Shown: positions 5,606 to 13,112 of the stretch, piece after piece
How the letters are laid out: the number at the start of each line of letters is the position of its first letter
Numbering within the stretch: the stretch's first letter is position 1
NCBI GenBank assembly: GCA_947457605.1
Contig: CANGWP010000051.1
Coordinates: forward strand, 1 to 13,570
DNA from: Bdellovibrionales bacterium
GTDB lineage: Bacteria; Bdellovibrionota; UBA1018; CAIMNF01
Direction: 5' to 3'
DNA: 13,570 nt
Position numbers and translations under genes: made by a program
Notes under the pieces: model-generated
Database searches by the model: none
What the model saw: only the letters and a program-made list of their open reading frames with translations
Told to the model about the DNA's origin: nothing

Positions 5606-6775
5606 ATGGCGGACAAACGGGATTATTACGAAGTACTGGGCGTATCCAAGAGCTCAAGCGCAGAGGAGATCAAAAAGGCTTTCCGAAAGCTTGCGATCCA
5701 GTTTCATCCGGACAAGAACCCCGGCGACAAGAAGTCCGAGGAAAAATTCAAAGAGATCAACGAAGCCTACGAGCATCTTTCTGATCCGCAGAAAAAGAAA
5801 ATGTATGACCAGTTCGGGCATGCGGCCTCAAATATGGGCGGAGGGCAGGGCCCGTTCGGTGCCGGTGGTCCGTTTGGTGGTGGCTTTGCCGGCGGCGGAG
5901 CGGCCGATTTCGGCGACATTTTTGGAGATATTTTCGGCGACATTTTCGGAGGCGGCGGTGGCCGTGGGCGAGGCGGCTCACGCGGAAGGCGCCCGCGTCA
6001 GGGCGCGGATCTGGAGACCCGCGTCGATGTCACGTTTGAAGAGGCTTACAAGGGCGCTGAAAAAGTCATTACGCTGAACAAGCGCGTGGATTGCGAAACC
6101 TGCCATGGCTCGGGCGCAAAACCCGGCACTTCTCCTGAAACCTGCAAGATTTGCAACGGCCGTGGAGAAGTTACCTTCCAGCAAGGGTTCTTCGCGGTAT
6201 CCCGCCCCTGCACCAGCTGCCATGGAACAGGGCAAGTGATCACCTCCCCCTGCGCGCCTTGCAAAGGCGCCGGAAAGCAAAAAAAGACCTCGCAACTTTC
6301 GGTCACGATTCCAGCGGGAATCGACACAGGCCAAAGACTCAAGCTCACCAATGAAGGCGAAGCCGGCGAGAACGGCGGACCGAGCGGGGATCTCTACATT
6401 CTGATCAATGTGCTCGATCATGATTTCTTCAAGCGCGATGGAGCGGACATCATTTGTGATGTGCCGATCACCTTTGCCCATGCCGCCCTGGGTGCCGAGA
6501 TCGACATCCCCACGCTGGATGGCAAGGTCGAAATGAAGATTCCAGCAGGCACCCAGTCGCACAAAGTATTCCGGCTGAAGAACAAGGGACTCCCGAATCT
6601 CGGACGCGGCGGACGCGGGGACCAGTTGGTGCGGGTGCTGGTGGAAGTTCCCCAAAAGCTGAGCGGCGAGCAAATTGAACTCCTTCGAAAGTTTGATGAG
6701 CTTACGCTTAAGGACCAGAAAGCCCATCCCCTACATCATGGCTTTTTTGAGCGTGTCCGGAGGATTTTCGAATGA
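5606..6775 (+). CDS. dnaJ: DnaJ, Hsp40 co-chaperone
   Basis: This 389-residue type I Hsp40 delivers clients to DnaK and stimulates its ATPase. The N-terminal J domain (about 1-70) has the essential HPD tripeptide in FHPDKNPG. A Gly/Phe-rich region follows and contains a triple FGDI repeat, then an arginine/glycine-rich stretch. The zinc-binding domain has four CxxCxGxG repeats: CETCHGSG, CKICNGRG, CTSCHGTG and CAPCKGAG. All eight cysteines are present. Two beta-barrel client-binding domains and a C-terminal dimerisation helix complete it. A Shine-Dalgarno AAGGA lies 8 bases before the ATG. Its TGA stop overlaps the ATG of the downstream lipoprotein gene (ATGA), which suggests translational coupling. 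It is separated from dnaK by about 100 bases holding a long hairpin. Confidence 0.98.
   Translation: MADKRDYYEVLGVSKSSSAEEIKKAFRKLAIQFHPDKNPGDKKSEEKFKEINEAYEHLSDPQKKKMYDQFGHAASNMGGGQGPFGAGGPFGGGFAGGGAADFGDIFGDIFGDIFGGGGGRGRGGSRGRRPRQGADLETRVDVTFEEAYKGAEKVITLNKRVDCETCHGSGAKPGTSPETCKICNGRGEVTFQQGFFAVSRPCTSCHGTGQVITSPCAPCKGAGKQKKTSQLSVTIPAGIDTGQRLKLTNEGEAGENGGPSGDLYILINVLDHDFFKRDGADIICDVPITFAHAALGAEIDIPTLDGKVEMKIPAGTQSHKVFRLKNKGLPNLGRGGRGDQLVRVLVEVPQKLSGEQIELLRKFDELTLKDQKAHPLHHGFFERVRRIFE
5910..5950 (+). repeat. Tandem FGDI-coding repeat within dnaJ
   Basis: Three consecutive 12-base units encode FGDI in the Gly/Phe region, with the first and third units nearly the same and the middle one differing at synonymous positions. 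It is a short in-frame tandem repeat that could vary in number between strains. The codon differences argue against a very recent duplication. Confidence 0.6.
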
Positions 6776-8553
6776 ACTCCGGAAGGAAGCTTCGATTCCT
6801 GATTCCACTTGCCCTGGCCTTCTTTGGTCTACTTTTGATTGGGGTTTCAGGATGTTCCGAAATGCCGGTGCGCAGGGGCTACACTCCAGCTCAAGATCCT
6901 GTTGCCGAATGGGATCCCAAAGCGGAAGCCTTTAAACGGGCGCACTCCTATTACGCCACCGGCGAGTACGGGAATTCGATGACCTCGCTAGGACTTGTGA
7001 GCGAGGACAAGCTGAATGATGCCGAAAAAACAGACTACTACAACCTGAAGGGGCTGATCCGTCTTGCCGAGAAGAATTATCCGGCTGCGGTGATCAATTT
7101 CAAAAAGGCAGTGGCCTCAAACCCGGTCAAAGAGTACTCGAGCTTCTATGAGTACAACCTGGCGACCGCACATGCGGAAGCTGGAAATTTTGATGAAGCA
7201 AAATTGATTCTTTCCAAGCTTGACTCAACCGGAATGCCGGAAGCCGAGCAGAAAAAGGTCGTGTCCTTGAAAGACAAAGTAGCAAAACGGATCAAGCCCG
7301 AACCCACAACGGGTCAGGGCCTGCATGCAGTGAGTCCCGCCCCGACCACTTCCGGAGAACCCCCCGCCGAAGCAACCGGGCCCGTCTACTCGGGTGAATC
7401 CAACGGGAAAAAAATCGGCCTCCTTCTGCCTCTTTCCGGAAAATACGAGAATTTCGGCAAAAAAGTACAGCGCTCGGTGGAACTTGCGTTTCAAACTTCC
7501 ACCGACACCCAGGCCAAGTCCTACGAACTGATTGCAATCGACGCGGGGGAGAGCCCGGAATCCCATCTCGAAGGAATGAAAAAACTCGTAGAGGAACATC
7601 AGGTGATCGCGATCATCGGACCTGTACTGAGCAAAACCCTCGAAGCCATCAAAACGAAAGCGGAATACTATCAGACTCCCATGATCTCAGTTGCCCAAGC
7701 TCAGGGCGCCCTTTCGTCGAGCATTTTTTCGTGCTCCGTTTCGGTGAAAGACCAGGTCGCAAAGATCGTGGACCATGCGATGGCAGTTCGACAATTCAAA
7801 CGGTTTGCCATTCTCGCCCCATCCAACAAGGCCGGGCGGGAGACCGCGAAGCTTTTTTGGGATGAAGTCGCGGAAAAGCGAGGAGAGATTCGAGGTTTTG
7901 AACTTTATGATCCGGACCTCACGGATTTCCGCGAACCCGTGGACAAGATCATCGGTCTTCACTACACGGAACCCCGAAATCAGGAATGGGTGGAACTTGC
8001 AGAAAAGCGCAAGGAACTCAACATCACCAAAAAGACCATGAAGACGATCCAGTACTTCAGTCTTCCACCGATTCAGGATTTCGATGCGGTCTTTATCGCA
8101 GATGAAGCGAAAACCGTAGGTCAGATCATTCCGACCTTTGCCTACCGGGACGCAAAATCCATCAACTTCATGGGCATCTCTTCGTGGAATTCCACCCAAC
8201 TCATCCAGCGCGCAGGCGATCTGGTCGAAGGCGCATTTTTTCCGGTGGCATTCAATATCCGAAATCCGCCTGAGGCGACGAGGCGTTTTTACGATCTTTA
8301 CTCAACCACCTACAATTCCCACCCCGGTGAACTCGATGCTGTGGCCTTTGATTCGGCTGCGATGCTAATCAAGGGACTTTCCAAATCCCCGGCGACACGA
8401 GGCGAATTGAACAAGATTCTTGAAGAACTGAAGGGAACCGAAGGGGCTACCGGTGAAATCTCGATGGAAGGACACCGCTGTGCCCGAAACCTTACCCTCT
8501 ATGGAATCAAGAAGGGTGCATTTGAGGTTTTGGAAAGCTCCACCGCCCGCTAG
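6772..8553 (+). CDS. LpoA/LppC-like lipoprotein (TPR plus periplasmic-binding-protein fold)
   Basis: This 593-residue protein starts with a lipoprotein signal peptide. The lipobox is VSGC, with the acylated cysteine at residue 28, and the following SEM does not show the Asp+2 inner-membrane retention signal, so the outer membrane is likely. Residues about 50-165 are helical, TPR-like repeats (RAHSYYATGEYGNSM, YYNLKGLIRLAEKNYPAAV, YNLATAHAEAGNFDEAKL). A Pro/Thr-rich linker (about 172-208) leads to a type I periplasmic-binding-protein fold from about 213 (KKIGLLLPLSGKYENFG) to the end. This order matches the LpoA family, lipoproteins that activate penicillin-binding proteins, and also resembles branched-chain amino-acid binding proteins. 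The function is inferred from architecture. The start overlaps the dnaJ stop (ATGA). The stop TAG shares its CTAG with the recN stop on the other strand. Confidence 0.8.
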   Translation: MNSGRKLRFLIPLALAFFGLLLIGVSGCSEMPVRRGYTPAQDPVAEWDPKAEAFKRAHSYYATGEYGNSMTSLGLVSEDKLNDAEKTDYYNLKGLIRLAEKNYPAAVINFKKAVASNPVKEYSSFYEYNLATAHAEAGNFDEAKLILSKLDSTGMPEAEQKKVVSLKDKVAKRIKPEPTTGQGLHAVSPAPTTSGEPPAEATGPVYSGESNGKKIGLLLPLSGKYENFGKKVQRSVELAFQTSTDTQAKSYELIAIDAGESPESHLEGMKKLVEEHQVIAIIGPVLSKTLEAIKTKAEYYQTPMISVAQAQGALSSSIFSCSVSVKDQVAKIVDHAMAVRQFKRFAILAPSNKAGRETAKLFWDEVAEKRGEIRGFELYDPDLTDFREPVDKIIGLHYTEPRNQEWVELAEKRKELNITKKTMKTIQYFSLPPIQDFDAVFIADEAKTVGQIIPTFAYRDAKSINFMGISSWNSTQLIQRAGDLVEGAFFPVAFNIRNPPEATRRFYDLYSTTYNSHPGELDAVAFDSAAMLIKGLSKSPATRGELNKILEELKGTEGATGEISMEGHRCARNLTLYGIKKGAFEVLESSTAR

Positions 8554-10226
8554 AGGGAGGCGCTTTCGATCAACTCCTTGGCATTCTTCAAAGCCGAGGG
8601 CGTGAGCTTTTCGGAGCCCAGCATTCGGGCGATTTCCTCTTTGCGCTCAGAAATCCCAAGCGCCCGGACTTCGGTTACGGTTCGCCCCTTGGTCACATGC
8701 TTTGCGATCGAGAGATGATGATCCGCAAAACACGCCACTTGTGGAACGTGGGTGATGCAAAGGACCTGATTGTAGCGGGCCACGGACTTGAGCTTTTTTC
8801 CAACCGTAAAGGCCGTCTGGCCGCCGAGCCCGGCATCAATCTCATCAAACAGATAAACGCCGATTCCACCCTTGTCTGCGATCACCCGGCGGATGGCAAG
8901 CATCAGGCGGGAGAGCTCCCCACCGGATACGATTTTCTGGATTGGCTTTTTTTCTTCTCCCAGGTTGGTCTGAACCAGAAGCGAAATGCCGGTGCCGAGC
9001 GATTCCGGACCATAGGTTCGAATGTCCTCGGAGAACTCCAAAAAAAATCCCACCTCCGCATCCTGCATGCGAAGCTCTTTCAATTCCTTGGAAACGGCCT
9101 TGGTAAAGGCTTCGGCGCCTTTTTTGCGCTTTTGAAACAATTCCCGCGCGAGCTTAAGGGTGGTTTCACGGGCTTCCTCGAACTCACCTTCAAGCGTATC
9201 AAGCCTGGTCCCAAGATTCTGAAGAAGATCCCCTTCTTCGGTCAATCGCGCCTGATTCGACAGAATGTCCTCGATCGTGGCTCCGTATTTCCGTTTCAAA
9301 TTCGTGATCAGACTCAAACGCTCCTGCACGGACTCGAGGCGTTCGGGACTTGCGCCTTCACGCCCAAGATAAGAGCCCACCTGCCTTGACGATTCTTCGA
9401 CCTCGAGGAGTGCGCGCTCGATCGAGCGGAAGGTGTCTCCCACGCTCTCATCCATCTGGGAAAGCGCACGGGCCTTATTGGCTGCGATCTTGAGTGCATG
9501 AAGCGCGCCTTCTTCGCCCGAAAGTGCCGAGTCGATCTGATTCATGAGCTGCATGCGCTGTTCGGAGGATTGCAAGAGCCGTTTTTCAGAAAGCAGCTCC
9601 TCGTCTTCGCCGGGGCTCAGGGCCGCTTGCGAAAGCTCTTCAATTTGGAACTGAATGAAGGCCAGGCGCTGGACCCGCTCTTCTTCCTTCTTTTTCAGGC
9701 GCTCCCACTCCTCCAAAAGCCCGGTGGTTTTCTGATAAGAGCTTCGCACGGTGGAGGCAAGGTCCTCCAACCCCGAGAAGCGATCGATCAGGTGAATCTG
9801 CTCGGACGATTTGAAAAGCGACTGATGTTCGTGCTGTCCGCAAAGGTCCACAAGGTCCTCACACAGGGTCGATAGCATCGAGAGCGTGGCAAGCTCACCG
9901 TTCATGAAGATCCGGTTCTTGCCGTTCTTGTTGATCGTTCGCTTGATCAAAAGCTCGTTTTGCTCAAGCTCGATGCCCACTTCACTCAAACGATCCTTCA
10001 ACCACGGAAGCTCACTTACCTCGAACAGGCCTTCCACCACCGCCTCTTCCGCACCGGAACGGATCACCTCGGCCTGCGCGCGCCCTCCGAGCAGCAAGGA
10101 AATCGCCTCAAGAACGATGGACTTCCCGGCTCCCGTCTCGCCCGAGAGAACATTCAGGCCCTTCTCAAAAGGGATCTCCGCATTTTCAATCAGTGCAAAG
10201 TTCCGGATCTTGATCGCCTGTAACAT
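8550..10226 (-). CDS. recN: RecN, SMC-like DNA repair ATPase
   Basis: This 558-residue protein, a normal length for RecN, acts in double-strand-break repair by holding DNA ends and helping RecA-dependent recombination. The start of the protein, MLQAIKIRNFALIENAEIPF, is typical. Walker A GETGAGKS is at residues 29-36. A long coiled coil rich in Glu, Leu and Gln fills about 150-370. Near the C-terminus are the ABC signature IVSGGELSRLMLA (about 431-443), Walker B VYLFDEIDAGLGG (about 457-469) and the ITHVPQVA segment. GGAGGG lies 7 bases before the ATG and inside the end of nadK. Only one base separates the nadK stop from this ATG, so the two genes are co-transcribed. The stop overlaps the lipoprotein gene's stop on the opposite strand by 4 bases. 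Confidence 0.97.
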   Translation of the reverse strand: MLQAIKIRNFALIENAEIPFEKGLNVLSGETGAGKSIVLEAISLLLGGRAQAEVIRSGAEEAVVEGLFEVSELPWLKDRLSEVGIELEQNELLIKRTINKNGKNRIFMNGELATLSMLSTLCEDLVDLCGQHEHQSLFKSSEQIHLIDRFSGLEDLASTVRSSYQKTTGLLEEWERLKKKEEERVQRLAFIQFQIEELSQAALSPGEDEELLSEKRLLQSSEQRMQLMNQIDSALSGEEGALHALKIAANKARALSQMDESVGDTFRSIERALLEVEESSRQVGSYLGREGASPERLESVQERLSLITNLKRKYGATIEDILSNQARLTEEGDLLQNLGTRLDTLEGEFEEARETTLKLARELFQKRKKGAEAFTKAVSKELKELRMQDAEVGFFLEFSEDIRTYGPESLGTGISLLVQTNLGEEKKPIQKIVSGGELSRLMLAIRRVIADKGGIGVYLFDEIDAGLGGQTAFTVGKKLKSVARYNQVLCITHVPQVACFADHHLSIAKHVTKGRTVTEVRALGISERKEEIARMLGSEKLTPSALKNAKELIESASL

Positions 10227-10227
10227 C

Positions 10228-11145
10228 TCATTTCCCTCCGAAGTTCAGTTTTTCGCGAAGTAGCGAAAAGTAGTCCCGATTTTGCGCGCGCACGATTTTC
10301 AGCCTGTGTTTTTTGAATTTCGAAATCCGGATCAAATCCCCGTCCTTCAGATCAAGACCGTTCTGTCCGTCGATCGTGAGGTAGACATGTCCCGGCATAT
10401 GCTCAAGTGTGAGCTCGACCTTCACCGTATCGGGCAAAACCAGCGTCCTTTGCGTAAGGCCATGGGGACAAATCGGAGTCAGCAGCATGCATCCGAGTTG
10501 CGGCATGACGATTGGCCCGCCTGCGGCCAAAGAATACGCCGTGGAGCCGGTCGGAGTGCTGATGATCATTCCATCCGCACGCACCGTGTTCGCCCATTCA
10601 CCATTCACATCCATTTTCACACCGATGATCCGGGCGATTGCCCCCTTCGAGACCACCGCATCGTTCACCACAAGATCGCTGAAGACCTCTTTACCTTTTC
10701 GGATCACACTCACCTCGAGCATCATCCGCTCCGAGATCGCGCACTTTCCGGTATTGAGAATTCTTCCAAGCACATCGTGCATCTCATCCTTGCGAACCTC
10801 GGTGAGAAACCCGAGCGTTCCCATGTTTACGCCCAGAATCGGTTTGCTTTCCTCATGCATCAAGCGGGCAGCACTCAGGTATGTACCGTCTCCTCCGAGT
10901 ACGATCACGAAATCCACATGAGCCACGAGATGATCCTTCTTCACCACCCGAATGTGCTTTTTCTCGGAAGTGGTGAGCGCCTTCAAAACACGCGCACTCT
11001 CGTCACAGAAAAAAACCTGGAGCCCCCGGTTTACGAGCTGATGGGCAAGGTCGAGGGATAGAGTTGCCGCCTCGGCGTGATTGTGTTTGATGATGATCCC
11101 AATTTTTTTGAATTTGGTAGCCATGGAGGGCTCCATTTGTACCAT
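10228..11145 (-). CDS. nadK: NAD kinase
   Basis: This protein of up to 305 residues phosphorylates NAD to NADP, using ATP or polyphosphate, in the cytoplasm. Visible motifs are the GGDGT nucleotide site (84-88, in VIVLGGDGTYLSAARL), the GVNMGTLGFLTEV segment, VVNDAVVSKG, and the NAD-binding TPTGSTAYSLAAGGPIV. Three start codons are possible: 11145, 11136 and 11124. The first has AGGGGA a few bases upstream and the third has GGAG 6 bases upstream, while homology begins only after residue 10, so the N-terminus is uncertain by a few residues. It is the first gene of an operon with recN, a gene pair common in bacteria, and diverges from the cytochrome gene. Confidence 0.97.
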   Translation of the reverse strand: MVQMEPSMATKFKKIGIIIKHNHAEAATLSLDLAHQLVNRGLQVFFCDESARVLKALTTSEKKHIRVVKKDHLVAHVDFVIVLGGDGTYLSAARLMHEESKPILGVNMGTLGFLTEVRKDEMHDVLGRILNTGKCAISERMMLEVSVIRKGKEVFSDLVVNDAVVSKGAIARIIGVKMDVNGEWANTVRADGMIISTPTGSTAYSLAAGGPIVMPQLGCMLLTPICPHGLTQRTLVLPDTVKVELTLEHMPGHVYLTIDGQNGLDLKDGDLIRISKFKKHRLKIVRAQNRDYFSLLREKLNFGGK

Positions 11146-11159
11146 GTTCCCCTAGAATT

Positions 11160-11176
11160 CCCCTTGGAAATTGGGG
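11160..11176 (-). promoter_or_regulatory. nadK leader: CCCC/GGGG pair and duplicated AGGGGAA
   Basis: On the minus strand CCCC (11176-11173) can pair with GGGG (11163-11160). The second GGGG is part of the first of two AGGGGAA copies, and the second copy lies immediately before the nadK start at 11145 and serves as its Shine-Dalgarno site. A 4-bp stem is weak, so this is a minor observation. Confidence 0.25.
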
Positions 11177-11183
11177 CAGATTT

Positions 11184-11212
11184 TTATTAGCGCATAGCGT
11201 TATCACTGCCTA
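11184..11212 (-). promoter_or_regulatory. Possible promoter for nadK-recN
   Basis: On the minus strand TAGGCA (11212-11207) and TAATAA (11189-11184) are separated by exactly 17 bases and match the sigma70 boxes in 4 and 3 of 6 positions. They lie about 40 bases upstream of the nadK start in an A/T-rich patch. Weak but suitably placed. Confidence 0.3.
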
Positions 11213-11230
11213 ATCCTGAGTCTTTTTTTC

Positions 11231-11249
11231 GGATTCCGCCCTTGAATCC
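11231..11249. repeat. Inverted repeat GGATTC/GAATCC in the nadK-cytochrome spacer
   Basis: The 6-bp arms (11231-11236 and 11244-11249) are perfect complements around 7 bases and follow a run of seven T on the plus strand. The T-run is on the wrong side for a plus-strand terminator. It may be an operator between the divergent genes. Apart from this and the promoter candidates I see nothing in the 236-bp spacer. Confidence 0.3.
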
Positions 11250-11320
11250 AGACCTGACTCTCCCCTAAAAACAGGCCCTGCAAAAACCTGCATTTTTTCA
11301 AACACCTAGAGTGGGACTCC

Positions 11321-11331
11321 GGTTGACAACC
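11321..11331 (+). promoter_or_regulatory. TTGACA within a GGTTG/CAACC palindrome before the cytochrome gene
   Basis: TTGACA (11323-11328) is a perfect -35 hexamer and sits inside the inverted repeat GGTTG-A-CAACC. The best -10 candidate, TAGGAA at 11344, gives a short 15-bp spacer, so the promoter may need an activator. A repressor or activator could bind the palindrome. GAGGGGG (11368-11374) just before the start codon is the ribosome-binding site. Confidence 0.3.
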
Positions 11332-11381
11332 GCCCCTCTCCAGTAGGAAAACCTCGGCATCACGAAAGAGGGGGATCTTCT

Positions 11382-13079
11382 GTGAGAACAACTCAAATTC
11401 TGACCTTGGTTTCGATTCTTCTGGGACCCGTTCATCTCGCTGCGATCGCGTATGCATCCCCCACTCCGGAAACACCGGATTGGTCGGCGCAAGCTCAAAT
11501 CGAGGTCCGGGGGAGAGCAAATCCTTACGGCTGGGACTCATCTGCTCTAAAGGAAAAAATCAAAGCGGGAAAAATTCATGCGCTTCAATACCCCATCAGC
11601 GTTACCGGACTTTTGATTCCGGCGAAGCCTTCCATTCGAGCGCTCAACGCAAAACCCGGCGACCCGCTTTTTGGATTCATGAAGGGGATTCTTTCTTTGG
11701 ATCCTGACTTTCGGAATTTTCAGGGTTTCTGGAAGTGGCTTGGTCTTCATGACTATCCCGAAAAGGAAACCTCCATTCCTTATCCCCGCGGAACAAGGCC
11801 TGCGTATCCGATGGGCGTATCCTTGATTTCACGGAATGGAACGGAAGGGTTCACGCTGAGTTGCGCCGCCTGCCACTCCTCCACACTTTTCGGAAAGCCC
11901 ATCCTGGGACTGACGAACCGGTTTCCGCGGGCAAATCTGTTTTTCATTCATGGGCAGAGCGCCCTTCAAAAGGTTCCACCCGGTTTGTTCTCGATGGTCA
12001 CGGGAGCCACAGCTTCAGAGCGGGCCATGTACTCAGATTCACGCGATCGCATCCAATCCGTGGGATTGAAGCGACCAGCCGCACTGGGCCTCGATACCTC
12101 TCTTGCCCAGGTGGCGCTCTCGATTGCAAAACGCGGCTCCGACCCCTGGGCCACTCGCGATCCTTCGAATGCCGGAAGTCCCAAGCCCAACATTTTGAAT
12201 GACCTTGTTTCAGACAGCAAACCCGCGGTCTGGTGGAATGTGAAATACAAAACCCGCTGGCTGTCGGATGGAAGCGTTCTTTCGGGCAATCCGATTTTCA
12301 CCAATTTTCTTTGGAATGAAATCGGTCGCGGCGCGGACCTTCCGGAACTGGTTTCCTGGCTGGAAACCAAATCAGACATCGTCGAGGAACTCACGACGGC
12401 CGTCTTTGCAACCGAGGCTCCGAAGTGGCGGGATTATCTGAGTGAGTCGAAGATCGACCTCGTGCGCGCAAAACAGGGCCAGCTTCTGTACCAGCAATCC
12501 TGCGCGAATTGCCACGGCACCTACGAGAAGGCTTGGTCGATGTCCACTCCGGATCGTCCGCTCACCGATACGGTCCGAACCCTTTATTTTGAAAAAACAC
12601 GCGTAAAGGATGTGGGAACGGATCCCGGGCGCAGACTCGGAATGAGGGCACTCAAAGAGGCCCTGAACCCTCTTGAGTTTTCAAAGCGCTTCAACATCAC
12701 GCTCGAGGAGCAGGCGGGATATGTTCCACCACCTCTGGATGGCATTTGGGCGCGGTTCCCCTACTTCCATAACAACTCGATTCCGAATCTGTGCGCTCTC
12801 ATGACTCCGCCCGAAAAACGGCCGGAAGTTTTCTTCACCGGCGAAGCGAAGGACCCGGAAACGGATTTCGACCAGGATTGCGTGGGCTATCCGACCGGAA
12901 CAAAGACCCCTCGTGTCTGGAGGATTGCAAAGGATTCGAGCGAGCATCGATTCGACACCACTCGCCCGGGGCTCTCGAATGCCGGACACTATGACCGGAT
13001 TTTCCGGAATCAGGACGGGTCGGAGAAATTCACCACAGACCAGAAGAAGGATTTGATCGAGTTCTTGAAAACGCTTTAA
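11382..13079 (+). CDS. RoxA-like secreted diheme c-type cytochrome
   Basis: This 565-residue protein starts at a GTG with a GAGGGGG Shine-Dalgarno site about 7 bases upstream. A Sec signal peptide (1-26, cut after AYA) sends it to the periplasm or outside. Two covalent heme sites are visible: CAACH (161-165) and CANCH (374-378). The C-terminal third has PPLDGIWARFPYFHNNSIPN (from about 450), then a DPETDFDQDCVGY segment, FDTTRPGLSNAGH and the closing LIEFLKTL. This pattern of 'NGIWA.APYLHNGSVPNL ... GNSNAGH ... EYLKTL' is shared by the diheme cytochrome c peroxidase superfamily branch that includes the rubber oxygenases RoxA and RoxB. The heme spacing of about 210 residues is similar to what I recall for RoxA. 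Substrate and activity are unknown: it may be a dioxygenase, a peroxidase or an electron carrier. It is transcribed alone, divergent from nadK. Confidence 0.8.
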   Translation: MRTTQILTLVSILLGPVHLAAIAYASPTPETPDWSAQAQIEVRGRANPYGWDSSALKEKIKAGKIHALQYPISVTGLLIPAKPSIRALNAKPGDPLFGFMKGILSLDPDFRNFQGFWKWLGLHDYPEKETSIPYPRGTRPAYPMGVSLISRNGTEGFTLSCAACHSSTLFGKPILGLTNRFPRANLFFIHGQSALQKVPPGLFSMVTGATASERAMYSDSRDRIQSVGLKRPAALGLDTSLAQVALSIAKRGSDPWATRDPSNAGSPKPNILNDLVSDSKPAVWWNVKYKTRWLSDGSVLSGNPIFTNFLWNEIGRGADLPELVSWLETKSDIVEELTTAVFATEAPKWRDYLSESKIDLVRAKQGQLLYQQSCANCHGTYEKAWSMSTPDRPLTDTVRTLYFEKTRVKDVGTDPGRRLGMRALKEALNPLEFSKRFNITLEEQAGYVPPPLDGIWARFPYFHNNSIPNLCALMTPPEKRPEVFFTGEAKDPETDFDQDCVGYPTGTKTPRVWRIAKDSSEHRFDTTRPGLSNAGHYDRIFRNQDGSEKFTTDQKKDLIEFLKTL

Positions 13080-13087
13080 AACTGGCC

Positions 13088-13104
13088 TCTTTGAATGGGC
13101 AGGG
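13088..13104 (+). repeat. Extragenic motif copy C (TCTTTGAATGGGCAGGG)
   Basis: This copy matches copy A in 15 of 17 bases and lies 8 bases after the cytochrome stop codon, in the 33-bp convergent gap before the FAD-oxidase gene. No inverted partner is visible. As with copy A, it follows a stop codon closely. Confidence 0.45.
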
Positions 13105-13112
13105 CCGGATTC

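Noticed and set aside
5978..6727. A 249-codon minus-strand open frame opposite dnaJ
   Set aside because: It is antisense to conserved DnaJ domains and explained by codon bias on the opposite strand.
8697..9389. A 230-codon open frame on the plus strand within recN
   Set aside because: It lies wholly antisense to a gene with all RecN motifs and encodes nothing recognisable.
10282..11061. A 259-codon plus-strand open frame opposite nadK
   Set aside because: It is antisense to a clear NAD kinase and has no domain or ribosome-binding site.
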